From positions 1,178,001 through 1,242,000 of the forward strand of contig WHUZ01000010.1 in NCBI GenBank assembly GCA_015179045.1: a DNA stretch of 64,000 nt, written 5' to 3'. The translations under genes were made by a program, and so were the position numbers. The DNA comes from Kalaharituber pfeilii. Taxonomy: Eukaryota; Ascomycota; Pezizomycetes; Pezizales; Pezizaceae. Shown piece after piece: positions 44,816 to 55,115 of the stretch; the stretch's first letter is position 1; every line of letters begins with the position of its first letter. Under the pieces are notes generated by a model. It was not told where the DNA came from. It saw only the letters and a list, made by a program, of their open reading frames with translations, and did no database searches.

Positions 44816-46256
44816 CTAACGCCTCACCCTTTTTATCTCCCTTGATTCCTCCCCAACTTGAATTTGTGATGCTTCCACTGGCTTTTGTGCCTCACCCAAC
44901 AGCCATACAATATGAGCAAGCACCTCTTTTACCTGAGTTTCCATATACTGCTTATTGTATACAACAACGACTGGTTCCGATAGCTTAAACAATGGCTTCC
45001 CTTCATCTTCCAGGGTGCATTCCATAAAATACCATTCAGATGCATCAGTAACAATTCCAAACACCTTGTCCACAGCTTGCCCACCATTGATTTCATCCAT
45101 CTTGCGTTTACAGTCTGTCAAGAATGATTCCATCTGTACACACACCTGTGCGAAGCTCTTCATAAAGTCTTCCTTCTTAACTTGAACCACACCAAGGATC
45201 CGACCAGTTGAACGGCACTCTATTGCATGATCAAAATTGCCTTGCCCATTGGGTCCCACCACAAGCTTTTCTGGTATAAGTTTGAAGTTATTTTTGTAAA
45301 ACGATGCTCCAGAAGCTAGATAGCAGTAAGAATAAATGGTATTTGTTGGGCTATATGTCCCTCTGTAGGGATTAACCTCTTGACGAAGTTTTAGTTCAGC
45401 CATCAGATGCTTAACCGCGGCTCTAGCCTCATTACTGTTTAGGTCAGCGGAGCCACACGAGAAAACAGGGAACACATCGATGGCTGGCTTCAGCTTACTG
45501 CTAATGCCATAGAGCTCGCACACTTCCCGGAAGGTCCATTCATTAAAGGGCTTCGATGGTGTCTCAATAAACACAGTGAACTTAAAGGTGCTTTTTGAGA
45601 CGGAGCGGTGGAGCATTTCACGGAGGTCATGATCATTGCGAAGTGTGTATTTTCCACTGGCATTTAATATGCTGAGTACTGCTTCATCATTCTCAAGTGC
45701 AGGTGTCTGATATTCGGCATGTATGGAATATTTTAAGTGGTCGAGAGTTGCGTGTTCAATAACCACGGGCCACTTGAAGCTCATCTTTCGTCTCGGACGA
45801 ACGACGACGTCGAACTCTGTAATGAAACATGCAGGGTTAAAAGAATTATCTTACTGACCTCAGGTTAGAAAAAGTACGTACCATGGACAGACTTGTTGAT
45901 GCATAATACAGTGCATTCATCAAGTAATTTAGAACTCATAGCAGGAGAGACCAGTGGAAGAAAGACAAAGAACCGAATGTTCTTAACGGAAGACACAACT
46001 GGGAATTCTGTCTCCCAACTCGCTCAAGAACTTTCTTAAGATCATCCATAGGATCGAGCTCCACTGCATTTTTAGGGTCTTCATCATCGTATGTAGCCTT
46101 GATAGTGAGGTCGGCAGCATCATAGTTATTAATTGCTGCCTCCTTTTTGATTGCTTTCTTGAGGTCGTCCACATCTTCAATTCCTTCCAGTGACACTTTG
46201 CTCCAGCTGCTTTCAGGGTTGATGACCTTAAACCAAGCTTTACTTGCAGTTGCCAT
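44816..46256 (-). CDS. Crinkler-like Ubl + nuclease gene, copy 3 (tail intact, header frameshifted)
   Basis: The ATG at 46256 starts a ubiquitin-like header (AWFKVINPESSW ... VLERVGRQ). One base is missing at about 46013, so the header as read runs out of frame. The spliced tail exon (45784-44816, 322 residues from MSFKWPVV) is fully open. It contains KPFNEWTFREVCELYGIS, SPTNTIYSYCYLASGAS, a nuclease-like core FDHAIECRSTGR followed by VVQVKKEDFMKSFAQ, FGIVTDASEWYFMEC, and a basic end REIKRVRR that could serve as a nuclear signal. Intron 2 (GTACGT ... TTACAG) is kept, but intron 1 is absent: header and linker are contiguous and one codon shorter than spliced copy 2. Crinkler proteins combine a Ubl-type header with toxic or signalling effector domains; here a PD-(D/E)XK-like nuclease is likely, with Gln replacing the usual Glu. 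Confidence 0.65.
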
Positions 46257-46430
46257 GATGGTCTCAGGCTGTTGGTTGCTTTGACTGACTGATGGACAAA
46301 TAGTTAAGAGGAGGATGCTCGCTTAGTGACTTATAAATGGAGTAGGCTGCTAGAAGGGAGTGGCGGTGAGGAGCTGGGATGAGACTAGTGGGGAGCAGAA
46401 GTCAGGGGGATGAGTGAAGAGATGGCCTTT
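46257..46430 (-). promoter_or_regulatory. Promoter block of Crinkler-like copy 3
   Basis: Near-identical to the upstream block of copy 2 (TTTATAAGTCAC on the gene strand, CTACTCCATT beside it), followed by the GTCCGCGCTA element. Confidence 0.45.
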
Positions 46431-46550
46431 CTGAATTACGTCCGCGCTGCTAGTAACAGAGTGGACTTATTAAGTCCGCGCTAGCGGTGGGTGGACTGGG
46501 GACTATGTCAGTTGCTATATCATACCCATTCAGCTCCGTTGCTGTCCGTG
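46431..46550. repeat. GTCCGCGCTA element upstream of copy 3
   Basis: CTGAATTACGTCCGCGCTGCTAG and AAGTCCGCGCTAGCGGTGG form two related units, followed by ATTCAGCTCCGTTGCTGTCCGTGAA. Same family as 9731-9795 and 37233-37330. Confidence 0.55.
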
Positions 46551-46821
46551 AATTTCCAGCAGGGTTGCAAAATATGGGTGGTTCTGGTGTGGTTGCCGCC
46601 AAGGTTTGACACGCACGTGATTGTACTGAGCCAATGATATTTTTTTCCTGATGCGACGGTGCTGCGCTTTTAGGTGGTGATTCAACAGTATATAATAGAC
46701 TAGCAGTGACTCGCCTCCCGACCCATAAGGCACGCTGCATCGGGCTGTATTAGAGAGATTACCCTCTGAGGGGGGCGTATAGTAGGGGTTCTGGCGTGAA
46801 GGGAAGTCACAGCATTACTGA

Positions 46822-47048
46822 CCAATTTGTTGCCTATAAACAACTATCCAACATTCTCAACTTGACCATAGGGTGTAAAACCTTGAGGATCCTGACCCTA
46901 AATCTCCATCTGCAGTGCTGTCGTATACACACAGAGGCTTTGGTACAGATTGTCACGTGTCATGCCCTGCCAAGAATCCGGTGATACCGCATGCCATAGG
47001 GAAACTACACCCCGCGTCATTTTGCCCAACCACACACGCCCGCCGCAC
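46822..47048. repeat. Duplicate of the 5' flank of the 55.1-kb gene
   Basis: Matches 54855-55097 at roughly 85% (shared CCAATTTGTTGCCTATAAAC, TTGACCATAGGGTGTA, CTTGAGGAT, GATACCGCATGCC, CACACACGCCCGCCGCACA). The source region ends about 20 bases before the ATG of the mitochondrial-type protein gene, so only its promoter/5' UTR region was duplicated. Confidence 0.7.
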
Positions 47049-47849
47049 ATCACAAAACATAGCTACCTTCTTTGAGGGATACCTTAGGGAATGCTTAACC
47101 ATACTGTACTATACTATTTTTGCAATTTCTCACAGCCATTATGCCCCTCTCCCGGCAGAATTTTCATAATTCTTAGAAAACACTCTCAAAATCAAATAAT
47201 TCACTACCGCTTCATAGAATTACCCTAATCTATCATTTTATGAAGGCTTCTTTCTTTCTTTTTTTTTTTTTTCACGTAACCCCGCTTGCAGCTGTTCGCC
47301 ATGGCAGGGCAGATCATCATTTTAATTAGCTATATATTTCAGTTGCGTTTCAAGGCGTTGAACTTGTTGAATGTTTGCATTCACTGGCATTAAAGCGAGA
47401 TTCTCGTTTTTGAATGGATTAATTAATGGATTAATGCACGCTGGCTACTGCAGACGTGACAAGTATTGATAATTGCTTAAATAAACACCTATCATAGCTC
47501 ATATAGCACTCATTTATGCGACTGCGGCGCCTTCCGGCTGTCGTATGTCGCTTTCGTCGCATATGCGCATTTCGTATGCGCTTGCATCTTTCGCTTTTCA
47601 CGCGCTCCACCGGCCGCCCACACTACGGTCGCGGTGAACCCGTAACAGGCTAGGTGTAGTTATAGTAGAGTGTATCTATAAGGAACCACCTGTTACATTC
47701 TGTTGCTCACTTACTAATATACTTTTTTTTTATTTTTTTCCTATTATCCTGTCTTCCGCACCTTTAGGCCTTAGTTACAATAGTTACATTTTATATCTTA
47801 TCTTTGTAATTGAAAAATCTCTCAATATTAAGTAACCTGAATTCATTTC

Positions 47850-48096
47850 TGTCACGCGGCGGCAAGCTGGTGCTGCTAAGGGATACGGCCGGTTCAGGGT
47901 AACAGTAGTTTTGCAAGCGCTGAATGGCAGAGGCCTGACAAACTTGACAGGAGAGGCTTGACAGGAGCAGTTCAGCGGTTCCAGTTCAACGGCGATGGCA
48001 GGCTATGGTGAAAAGGCAGAGAAGACCAAGTACTGAATTGGATCTAGGGATTGACGAGAATAACAAGAACATATAGACTGCGAGGAACCATATGGG
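47850..48096. repeat. Dispersed repeat (possible solo LTR), minus orientation
   Basis: Inverted counterpart of 43852-44107. Begins TGTCACGCGGCGG and ends near GAGGAACCATATGGG. No flanking target duplication could be assigned. Confidence 0.6.
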
Positions 48097-48264
48097 TCTA
48101 TTAAGGAGACAAGACAACAGACAAGGAGAGAAGGAACTATTTACATGAGGGCAAGATAGAGCCTATATATACATGATAGGTTTATTACCTAAGAAGCATA
48201 ATACAAAGGTAGAAGCAGCGACGAGGGCAGCAGTAAGAACAGAGTAGCGAAGGCAGAGTTTTCA

Positions 48265-48775
48265 TGGCAGGCGGGCGATACTGGTAGGCGGCGATACTAG
48301 CAGGCAGGCTGTACTGGTGAGCGGGCTATACTAGCAGGCGGGCTGTACTGGCAGGCGGGCTATACTAGCAGGCGGGCTATACTAGCCGGCGGGCTATACT
48401 AGCCGGCGGGCTATACTAGCAAGCGGACTATACTAGCAGGCGGGTCGTACTGGCAGGCAGGCTATACTAGCAGGCGGGCTATACTAGCAGGTGGATTATA
48501 CTGGCAGGCGGGCTATACTGGCAGGCGGGCCATACTGGCAGGCGGGCCATACTGGCAGGCGGGCTATACTGGGAGGCGGGATACGGTCATGGCTTGCTGG
48601 TGGTCATGGCTTGCTGGCGGTCGTGGCTTGCCGGCGGTCGTGGCTTGCCGGCGGTCGTGGCTTGCCGGCGGTCGTGGCTTGCCGGCGGTCGTGGCTTGCC
48701 GGCGGTCGTGGCTTGCCGGCGGTCGTGGCTTGCCGGCGGTCGTGGCTTGCCGGCGGTCGTGGCTTAGTGTACGGA
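48265..48775. repeat. Two-part 17-bp minisatellite
   Basis: The first part (about 48265-48585) consists of about 19 units of TACTAGCAGGCGGGCTA / TACTGGCAGGCGGGCYA. The second part (about 48588-48775) has about 11 more uniform units of GGCGGTCGTGGCTTGCC. Both have a 17-bp period. A 17-bp unit is not a multiple of three, so the open frames read as 17-residue repeats in all frames and are not evidence of a protein. Confidence 0.85.
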
Positions 48776-50265
48776 GACTGTAGGGAGCGGGCCGTGACAA
48801 TTTCTTGAAGTAAATTAAAGCAATGAGCTTAGAAGTTGAAGGTAACTTAGGATACTACTAGTGTCTTGATTCTTTCTAACTAATAGTGATTAAGAGAACT
48901 TATATCATGAGTACTTTATGATACATGACTCATCAATAATCAATAATATGACTATAACATAATAATACCATCTCATAAAATAGATAAGTAAATATAGAAG
49001 TATAAATATAATAAAAATATATGATAACTGTAATAAATCGGTCGGGCCGGGTCGGGGTCGGGATTCAGGGTGTAATAAATCAGTCGGGCCAGGTCGGGGT
49101 CGGGTCGGGGTCTCAGGGGGTCCAGGGTACGGGATCCGGGTACGGGGCGAGCGGCGGGCGCCGGGCGTCGGGGCGGATTCACAGCAGGCAGAGGCAGAGG
49201 CAGTCGGCGCTATATCGCACAGAGAGGTAGATGTATTGAAAGCTATATACAACTTGGGTAGAATACAAGTTGTTGCGTGGAGAGTCAAGAGAGAGGGGAG
49301 GGAGGGCCTCTTCTATAGAGAGCCCCTGGTGGCAGATTTCTTCAAGCAAACAACAAACGAGGAAAAGGAGCAAACAAACAAACAAACAAACGAAGTACAT
49401 GGAAGACCAAGGAAATGACTGGAAGCAGGTAGAAGTGCCAGGAATATCCGGGAGTGAGCTCAGCGATACCAGCGGTCGCATGTGCTTGTTGTCGCTAGTG
49501 GATTCCGGGGTCTTCTATTCTTCTGGTAGGTTCTGGCAGGTTCCGGGGTTCTGGGTTCTTCTAGCAGGTTCTGGGTGCTTCTTTAGGCAATGACCGGGAT
49601 GCAAGTATTAGTTGATCATCCGAAACTTGAACAGGGGAAAAATCTCAGTGGCGTCATAAGAACAGGGGAAAAAAAGGTTTTCTGGGATATGTAAATACTG
49701 GAGTGCTAGAAGAAGAATTGCAAGGGGGTCAGGGTCAGCTGCACGTGTACGAGTACTGGCAAGTAGTACGTCGACTGCCCAGTATGGGACCGGAGCTGGA
49801 GGGTCTTGGGCGAGGGGTTCGGGTTGGATCGTACAATAACACAGATTCTAATATTTAATATCAATCATAAGAACTGTTATCTATATAACGTGCCCGATGT
49901 CGTAACGATCTGCCCTCTGTAACGATCCATTCTCTTGGCACTCCTCGTCAAACATTCCTCGCTCTACTACTTATTTTGGATATATTGCAACTATAGAAAT
50001 TGCTTAACATTATACTAATTTGATATCGCTGAATCAGAATTTGCTATCATAATGAGGAAAAAATCAAAATTCCATTATTTACAAATAAATTCATCATTAT
50101 TCACCTAATTTGAGCCCTCCCTATATATAGCATAGCTTAACATCCTCGAAATCAGGAAAATAATATAGAAAACTAGTAATTCTCATCCATCTAGGGCTGG
50201 TCTTTTAAAAGTCAACAATTGCATATACAGATTATGTGGGATGCAATGCACCTTCAATTGTATAG

Positions 50266-50340
50266 TGTAACGGATGGTGGTAAACGCAGAGAGTTACCGT
50301 CCGCCAGGCCAAAAAGACACTTGACCAGCAATACTCGCTA
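50266..50340. repeat. TGTAACG... repeat, copy B
   Basis: Second copy of the 41200-41273 repeat (TGTAACGGATGGTGGTAAAC ... CTCGCTA), direct orientation. Confidence 0.5.
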
Positions 50341-50973
50341 TCATAGAGTAAAATAATGATCAGTATGCCGTATCCGAAAAGGCCAGGATCGTTGTGTTAT
50401 ACTGAGTTTGCTGGAGACTTTCGCAGCCCAGAGGGTCTTGGCATGAGACTAGGGCGTCCCGCTGGCACTGACTGCGTGCCTCTCAGTATGCATAGTCCTT
50501 TCTATGCATATGCATACGGCTTGGGGTGAGCACAAGCAGCCGCCAAGCAAGAAAACACTGTGGGCCTTCAGCTCCGCACCCAGGCCGCAGTCAATTCAGA
50601 GCGCTATAGCGTAAAAATGTGGCAGGGGCTGACAGGGCATGAGAAAGACGTTGGGCCAGCCTGGCCTTAATACCCCCCCTTTTTGGGCCAGCCTGGCCGA
50701 ATTTCTTTTGGCTGGCCTTATTAACAGGGGAGCAACCAGACTAGACGGGGGGTCGTCCAAGGGTCCCCAGTTATAACTGGGGCTCCTGGCCCAGTGGCGC
50801 TCCCCCCGGTTTTGACTCCAGCTTCAATTCGCAACCGCTCCTCCTCTCTATCATAGATCCCCCCAAAGCACGCATTCCGATCTCTGGGCATAGCCCCCCT
50901 CCCTTCCGCCCGTTTAAACTAATTTTTAACTCCTTCCTCCTTCCCCCCCTCTATATTATCGTATCTCTATCAT

Positions 50974-52854
50974 ATGTTGGGCGCGCGCCCCTCTCCCGGC
51001 ACCGGCTCGGCGGCCACCCAGCCGCAGTCTATTTCCACACCCCGCTGGCAAGATGCCGAAATGGAAATGACACCTCCGCACTCCCCAACTACCAGAGGCA
51101 CAAGATTGTCAGTCCCCGACGATGGAACCGAGGCGTCAACGTTGTCCCCTGCAAGCACAGCATCGAGTGAGAATGAAATGACGGCCATCTCTCGTTCCTG
51201 CCACCGCATGTACGAAGAGGCCACACGCAAAGTTTTCACGCAGGCACAGGAGCCAGACAATCACGTCCTTTTTGTTGAGCACGGTGACGATACAAAGGAC
51301 GCTGGGGAGGAGTTTCAACGGTTTCTGCGCGCAGGGATAAGGTCAGGACTGCTGGCGCAGATAAAAGCTCAAACAAGTGAGATACTAGAACTTGTATGTT
51401 GACGTTGAATTTTTGGGTGTTGAGTTCCTTGGAATAATGACTAACTCCGATTGATGATGATGCACAGTTCTTCTACTTCCTTTGAGTACGACAAGTGCCC
51501 AACACCACTCGAATACAGGGTGAGCAAACACATGGCTCCCTCTGACGATATTGAGCTGAGCGAGGCCGAAAGTCTCCTATCAGATGATGATGGAACGGAA
51601 TCCGAAATTGCTGACAACGATCAAGAGGCTGCAGTGGGAGGCGAGCAAGATTTTACACAAGCGCCTGCTGACGCCGCGACTGAGGCTGCATCTCGGCCCC
51701 CACGGCAGCTACACAATTACTGCCTCACGAAATCAGCTTTTCTCCGCCGCATCGAAGGTGACCCTAGTGCCAAGAGGTCTTTTAAGGCCTTCCTGAAGTG
51801 CCGCCTTCCACATTACTCGGCTGCAGCCGATGCTAGGTTAATATCTAATCAGGAAGGTGCGTCTTTGCCCGCTTCGCATAATTCTACGTCGATATCTAGA
51901 AATAGCCCTGTGATTATAACCTCTAGTGGGAGGTGGGGTAAATTCGTCACTCTTTCCACTCCAAATGCATCGGCACCGGTAACTGCCGTTCTTGACCTTT
52001 TGTCCAAGAGTGTTTCCGACGGTCTCAACGCTTCCGTTCACTCCCTCAGCTACGCTGATGCGGCCGGGCTCCTCTTATGGCTTGAGTCTCGCCCGCCCGA
52101 GGTCATTGCCAGAGCCTTTTCGTGGACACCTCCAGAGGATGCAGGGAAACTTCGCATCCGGACATTAGTCAGTGTTACCCGCTTCTTGCTGGGGCTTGAC
52201 TCGACGGAAGATCCGCCAACGGAAATGTTGAGTGACATGCGAAGCCTGAAGGCCGCGATTCGAAAGAGGCGACATTCCAATGAGAAACAAGCCAGCCAAC
52301 TGGGACACAAGTCACGACAAGGTAAAAGACTTTCCTGGATTGTAGAGATTACCAGTTGGGGTGCGGATTACATGAAGAACTTGCGGCATCAGGCATTCCA
52401 AGAGGCGCTGGAGAACCGCTGGATTCTCGGGTTTGAGGATTTGGAAAAGCATAAGGCGGAAATGGATGGAAGATTCAACGAGCTCAAACGGAAGTTGGAA
52501 GAGAGAAATAAAGACGTTGAAAGAAAGTTGGCCGATAGCAAGAGAGGGCTTGAGCAGAAATTCGAAGACCTGGCCGAGAGCTTGAGAGAGCTTGAGCAGA
52601 AAGTCGAAGGCCAAAAGAAGGAAATGGAAAATTTCGAAGACCTGGCCGAGGGCTGGAGAGAGCTTGAGCAGAAAGTCGAAGGCCAAAAGAAGGAAATGGA
52701 AAATTTCGAAGACCTGGCCGAGGGCTGGAGAGAGCTTGAGCAGAAAGTCGACGGCCAAAAGAAGGAAATGGCCGAGCTCCAGCTCTGGGTGCAGCAAGTC
52801 ATGGCAGCGTTGAACTTGCCCCCAGGAATTCAGTCTGCCGGACTCCAGCATTAA
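50974..52854 (+). CDS. Coiled-coil protein with internal tandem repeats, function unknown
   Basis: Two exons: 50974-51393 and 51487-52854. The donor is GTATGT, the branch point ACTAAC and the acceptor TTTGAG (the nearer CACAG at 51467 breaks frame). The product is about 595 residues. The N-terminal 140 residues are Ser/Thr-rich, then a helical LFVEHGDDTKDAGEEFQRFL segment. Around 190-390 lies a possible globular region (SAFLRRIEGDPSAKRSFKAF, VTAVLDLLSKSVSDGL, LLLWLESRPPEVIARAF). From about 430 a coiled coil ends in roughly three 24-residue repeats (LEQKVEGQKKEMENFEDLAE; 72-bp DNA units at about 52570-52770), followed by LQLWVQQVMAAL. No known domain is recognised. A TATA-like TCTATATTATC lies about 25 bases before the ATG. 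Confidence 0.6.
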
Positions 52855-53081
52855 CAGTGCATGTCTTCGTCGGACCTTTGTAGCATCAGAGGTTCAAATT
52901 ATTTTCTGGTTCTTTTTCAGCATATGTTAGAATTGGCGTTAGAACAGCACTACAATAGTAGTGAAATAAAACAGCAGTACCCTACCTCTGGTAGTGATAC
53001 TCTCATTTGCACCTCTCATGGCTTCAAGATTTGTAGCTCACTTAGTACACATGTATGAAGCTCTTAAAACCATATTATCAA

Positions 53082-53714
53082 TGGGTGCCTTCCCCTAAGG
53101 ATTTATGTGAAATTCAAACCCCGGCTTTGAAATAAAACCGGGGTCCGTATCCCTGTTTTATTGTTTGGTAGAGCGTTCGAAACAATTTTTTGAAAAAGGG
53201 GTACCCCCCCCTCTTTCAAAATACTCACTTGAATAAACAATAAACAATAAATTACAAAAGCAGTTAGTTAGAGTATACTACTGCTGAAGTAGCATAGTTT
53301 ATAATAACTATACCATATAGAGGATATTTAAATTCACATTTGCATCATTTGCACCTAGTCCTGCTTGCATATGTAATATCCTGTAATGCATTTTTATCCT
53401 CCAGCGGAAAATTTTTACTGAGAGTTCAGCCTCCTACTCTTTCGCTTTTTAGATACATTGGTACTTGACTGCTGTTTCTTAAGACGTAGTCCTCTCTCTT
53501 GGAGCTTGAGAGCTCATGCTGTCTTTTGTAGTGGATTGACAGCTTGTTCACTAGCTTATTTAAGGTGTAAATATTTGCATAACAAAAAGTTTTCTAGATT
53601 TATTGTTTTACTCACGTCCAAGTGCTTAGAGAAACTACCCCCTGCTTGCGGCGGAAATGTACCCTGGTAAAATTTGGTTTGAATTTCACATAAATCCTTA
53701 GGGGAAGGCACCCA
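53082..53714. mobile_element. 633-bp element with 39-bp inverted termini
   Basis: TGGGTGCCTTCCCCTAAGGA... (53082-53120) is repeated inverted at 53676-53714 with perfect or near-perfect match. The interior is AT-rich and short of coding capacity; one 70-codon frame (53458-53670) has no transposase feature. Target-site duplication is not clear. Probably a non-autonomous DNA transposon. Confidence 0.72.
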
Positions 53715-54290
53715 ATGATTTCAGCACATGTTGATTTCGATATTTTCAATTATTTGCAAGATCGCCCTTATTGATAGTGGCTTGCTCATGCTATTCAGTA
53801 TATGCGAATAACTTGATGCCACAATAGCTGCTCTTTTGCAGAGAATTATTTCAGGATCTATGAGAATATTAGTATCTTCCTTACTATGATAACTGAGTCT
53901 TTACTTACCTTTTGCCATCCTTGTAATATTATTATTATGTATAGAGACCTCGTACTTGTGGTTGTACTGGAGTACAAAGTATTGAAGCGAAGAAAGGCCC
54001 AAATTCATTATGTCAGCTGTCCGGACTGGTCACCATACGAAAATATACCAAATACTGCATACGGCATAATATGCATTGGTCCCCTGCCCTATTTTTTCGG
54101 CTAGTTAGTAAATGCGGACATCCTTAAGTCTACTCCAACAACCTGTAATGACTGGTAAGTGCAGAGCACTGGTACATAATAGACTAGCAATGACTAAAGC
54201 TTCGTTGCCGCAGCACGAAAAGTTACGTCATTTAAGAAATGTTCTATCATACACCAAGGTGACAATTTCTGGTGGATCCGCTCTCATCTA

Positions 54291-54628
54291 CTAGACAGAA
54301 AAATAAGTATTTGGACAGGAGATAAATGCATATTTATGCGCCATGCAGTATTCGGCAGAAACTAGCATATTTTTGTATGCTTGGCTGGTGATAGCCATAA
54401 GACAGTCCCAATTTCGTGATAGGGTGTCCAAATTCATTATGTAAGAAAGTATTTGGACAGCTGACGTGATGAAATTTGGACAGCTGACATAATGAATTTG
54501 GACTTATTCTTTAGTCTGGTTCCTAATTCTTTACTGCCAAGCATACGAAAATATGCTAGTTTCCGCCAAATACCGCATAGCGCATAATATGCATTATCCC
54601 CTGTCCAAATACTTATTTTTCTGTCTAG
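54291..54628. mobile_element. 338-bp MITE, CTAGACAGAAAAATAAGTAT termini, TA target site
   Basis: Long inverted arms (about 90 bases with some mismatches: CTAGACAGAAAAATAAGTAT..., GCATATTTTTGTATGCTTGG) flanked by TA on both sides. The centre carries repeated ATTTGGACAGCTGAC motifs. Fits a Fot1/pogo-type or other Tc1/mariner non-autonomous element. Fragments occur at about 39.4 and 54.0 kb. Confidence 0.75.
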
Positions 54629-55115
54629 TACTAGTAGCTGTTCACGATTTCAATACATATGCTGTCCGTTGCCTCGGCACAACTGCATGCCAAGACCATA
54701 CAAGTGATTTGCGAACTAGACTGCGATCCCGTGACCCGATCCATGAGTAAAATCAATTGTCAAACCGCTCCCTGAACATAAGCTTCCGGCGAGGAACTAA
54801 TTCGCAAGTTCAGTATTGAATGTGTTGCTACCTACATTCATGTGCTTCTACTGGCCAATTTGTTGCCTATAAACAACTATTCCAACATTCCGATTTGACC
54901 ATAGGGTGTATAACCTTGAGGATGCTGACCCTAAATCATCTGCAGTGCTTCATGATGGTAAGAACTTCTATGGGCATACACGGAGGCTCTGGTACAAATT
55001 GTCATGTGTCATGCCCTACCAAGACTCCGGTGATACCGCATGCCGTAGGGAAACTATGCACCCCCCATTGATCGCCAACCACACACGCCCGCCGCACACG
55101 GGCGCCTCAGCACGC

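Larger units (their letters stand above)
46551..50973. other. Repeat-rich gap
   Basis: Contains a duplicated promoter segment (46822-47048), a dispersed repeat (47850-48096), a 17-bp minisatellite (48265-48775), AT-rich sequence (48.8-49.0 kb), a GGGTCGGG repeat (49040-49180), an (AAAC)n run (49376-49392) and a TGTAACG repeat (50266-50340). A GGCCAGCCTGGCC palindrome pair lies at 50654-50697. No gene is recognised; the 48491-48808 frame is minisatellite. Confidence 0.5.
52855..55115. other. Transposon-element gap upstream of the 55.1-kb gene
   Basis: Holds two inverted-repeat elements (53082-53714 and 54291-54628). A partial relative of the latter lies at about 54000-54075 (AAATTCATTATGTCAGCTGTCC ... 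GCATAATATGCATT). The final 250 bases should be promoter of the gene at 55116 and have a duplicate at 46.8 kb. Confidence 0.5.

Noticed and set aside
48265..48775. CRISPR array
   Set aside because: Units are contiguous 17-bp tandem repeats without spacers, in a eukaryotic genome.
48491..48808. Repeat protein encoded by the minisatellite
   Set aside because: A 17-bp period is open in several frames on both strands, so openness is a by-product of the repeat.
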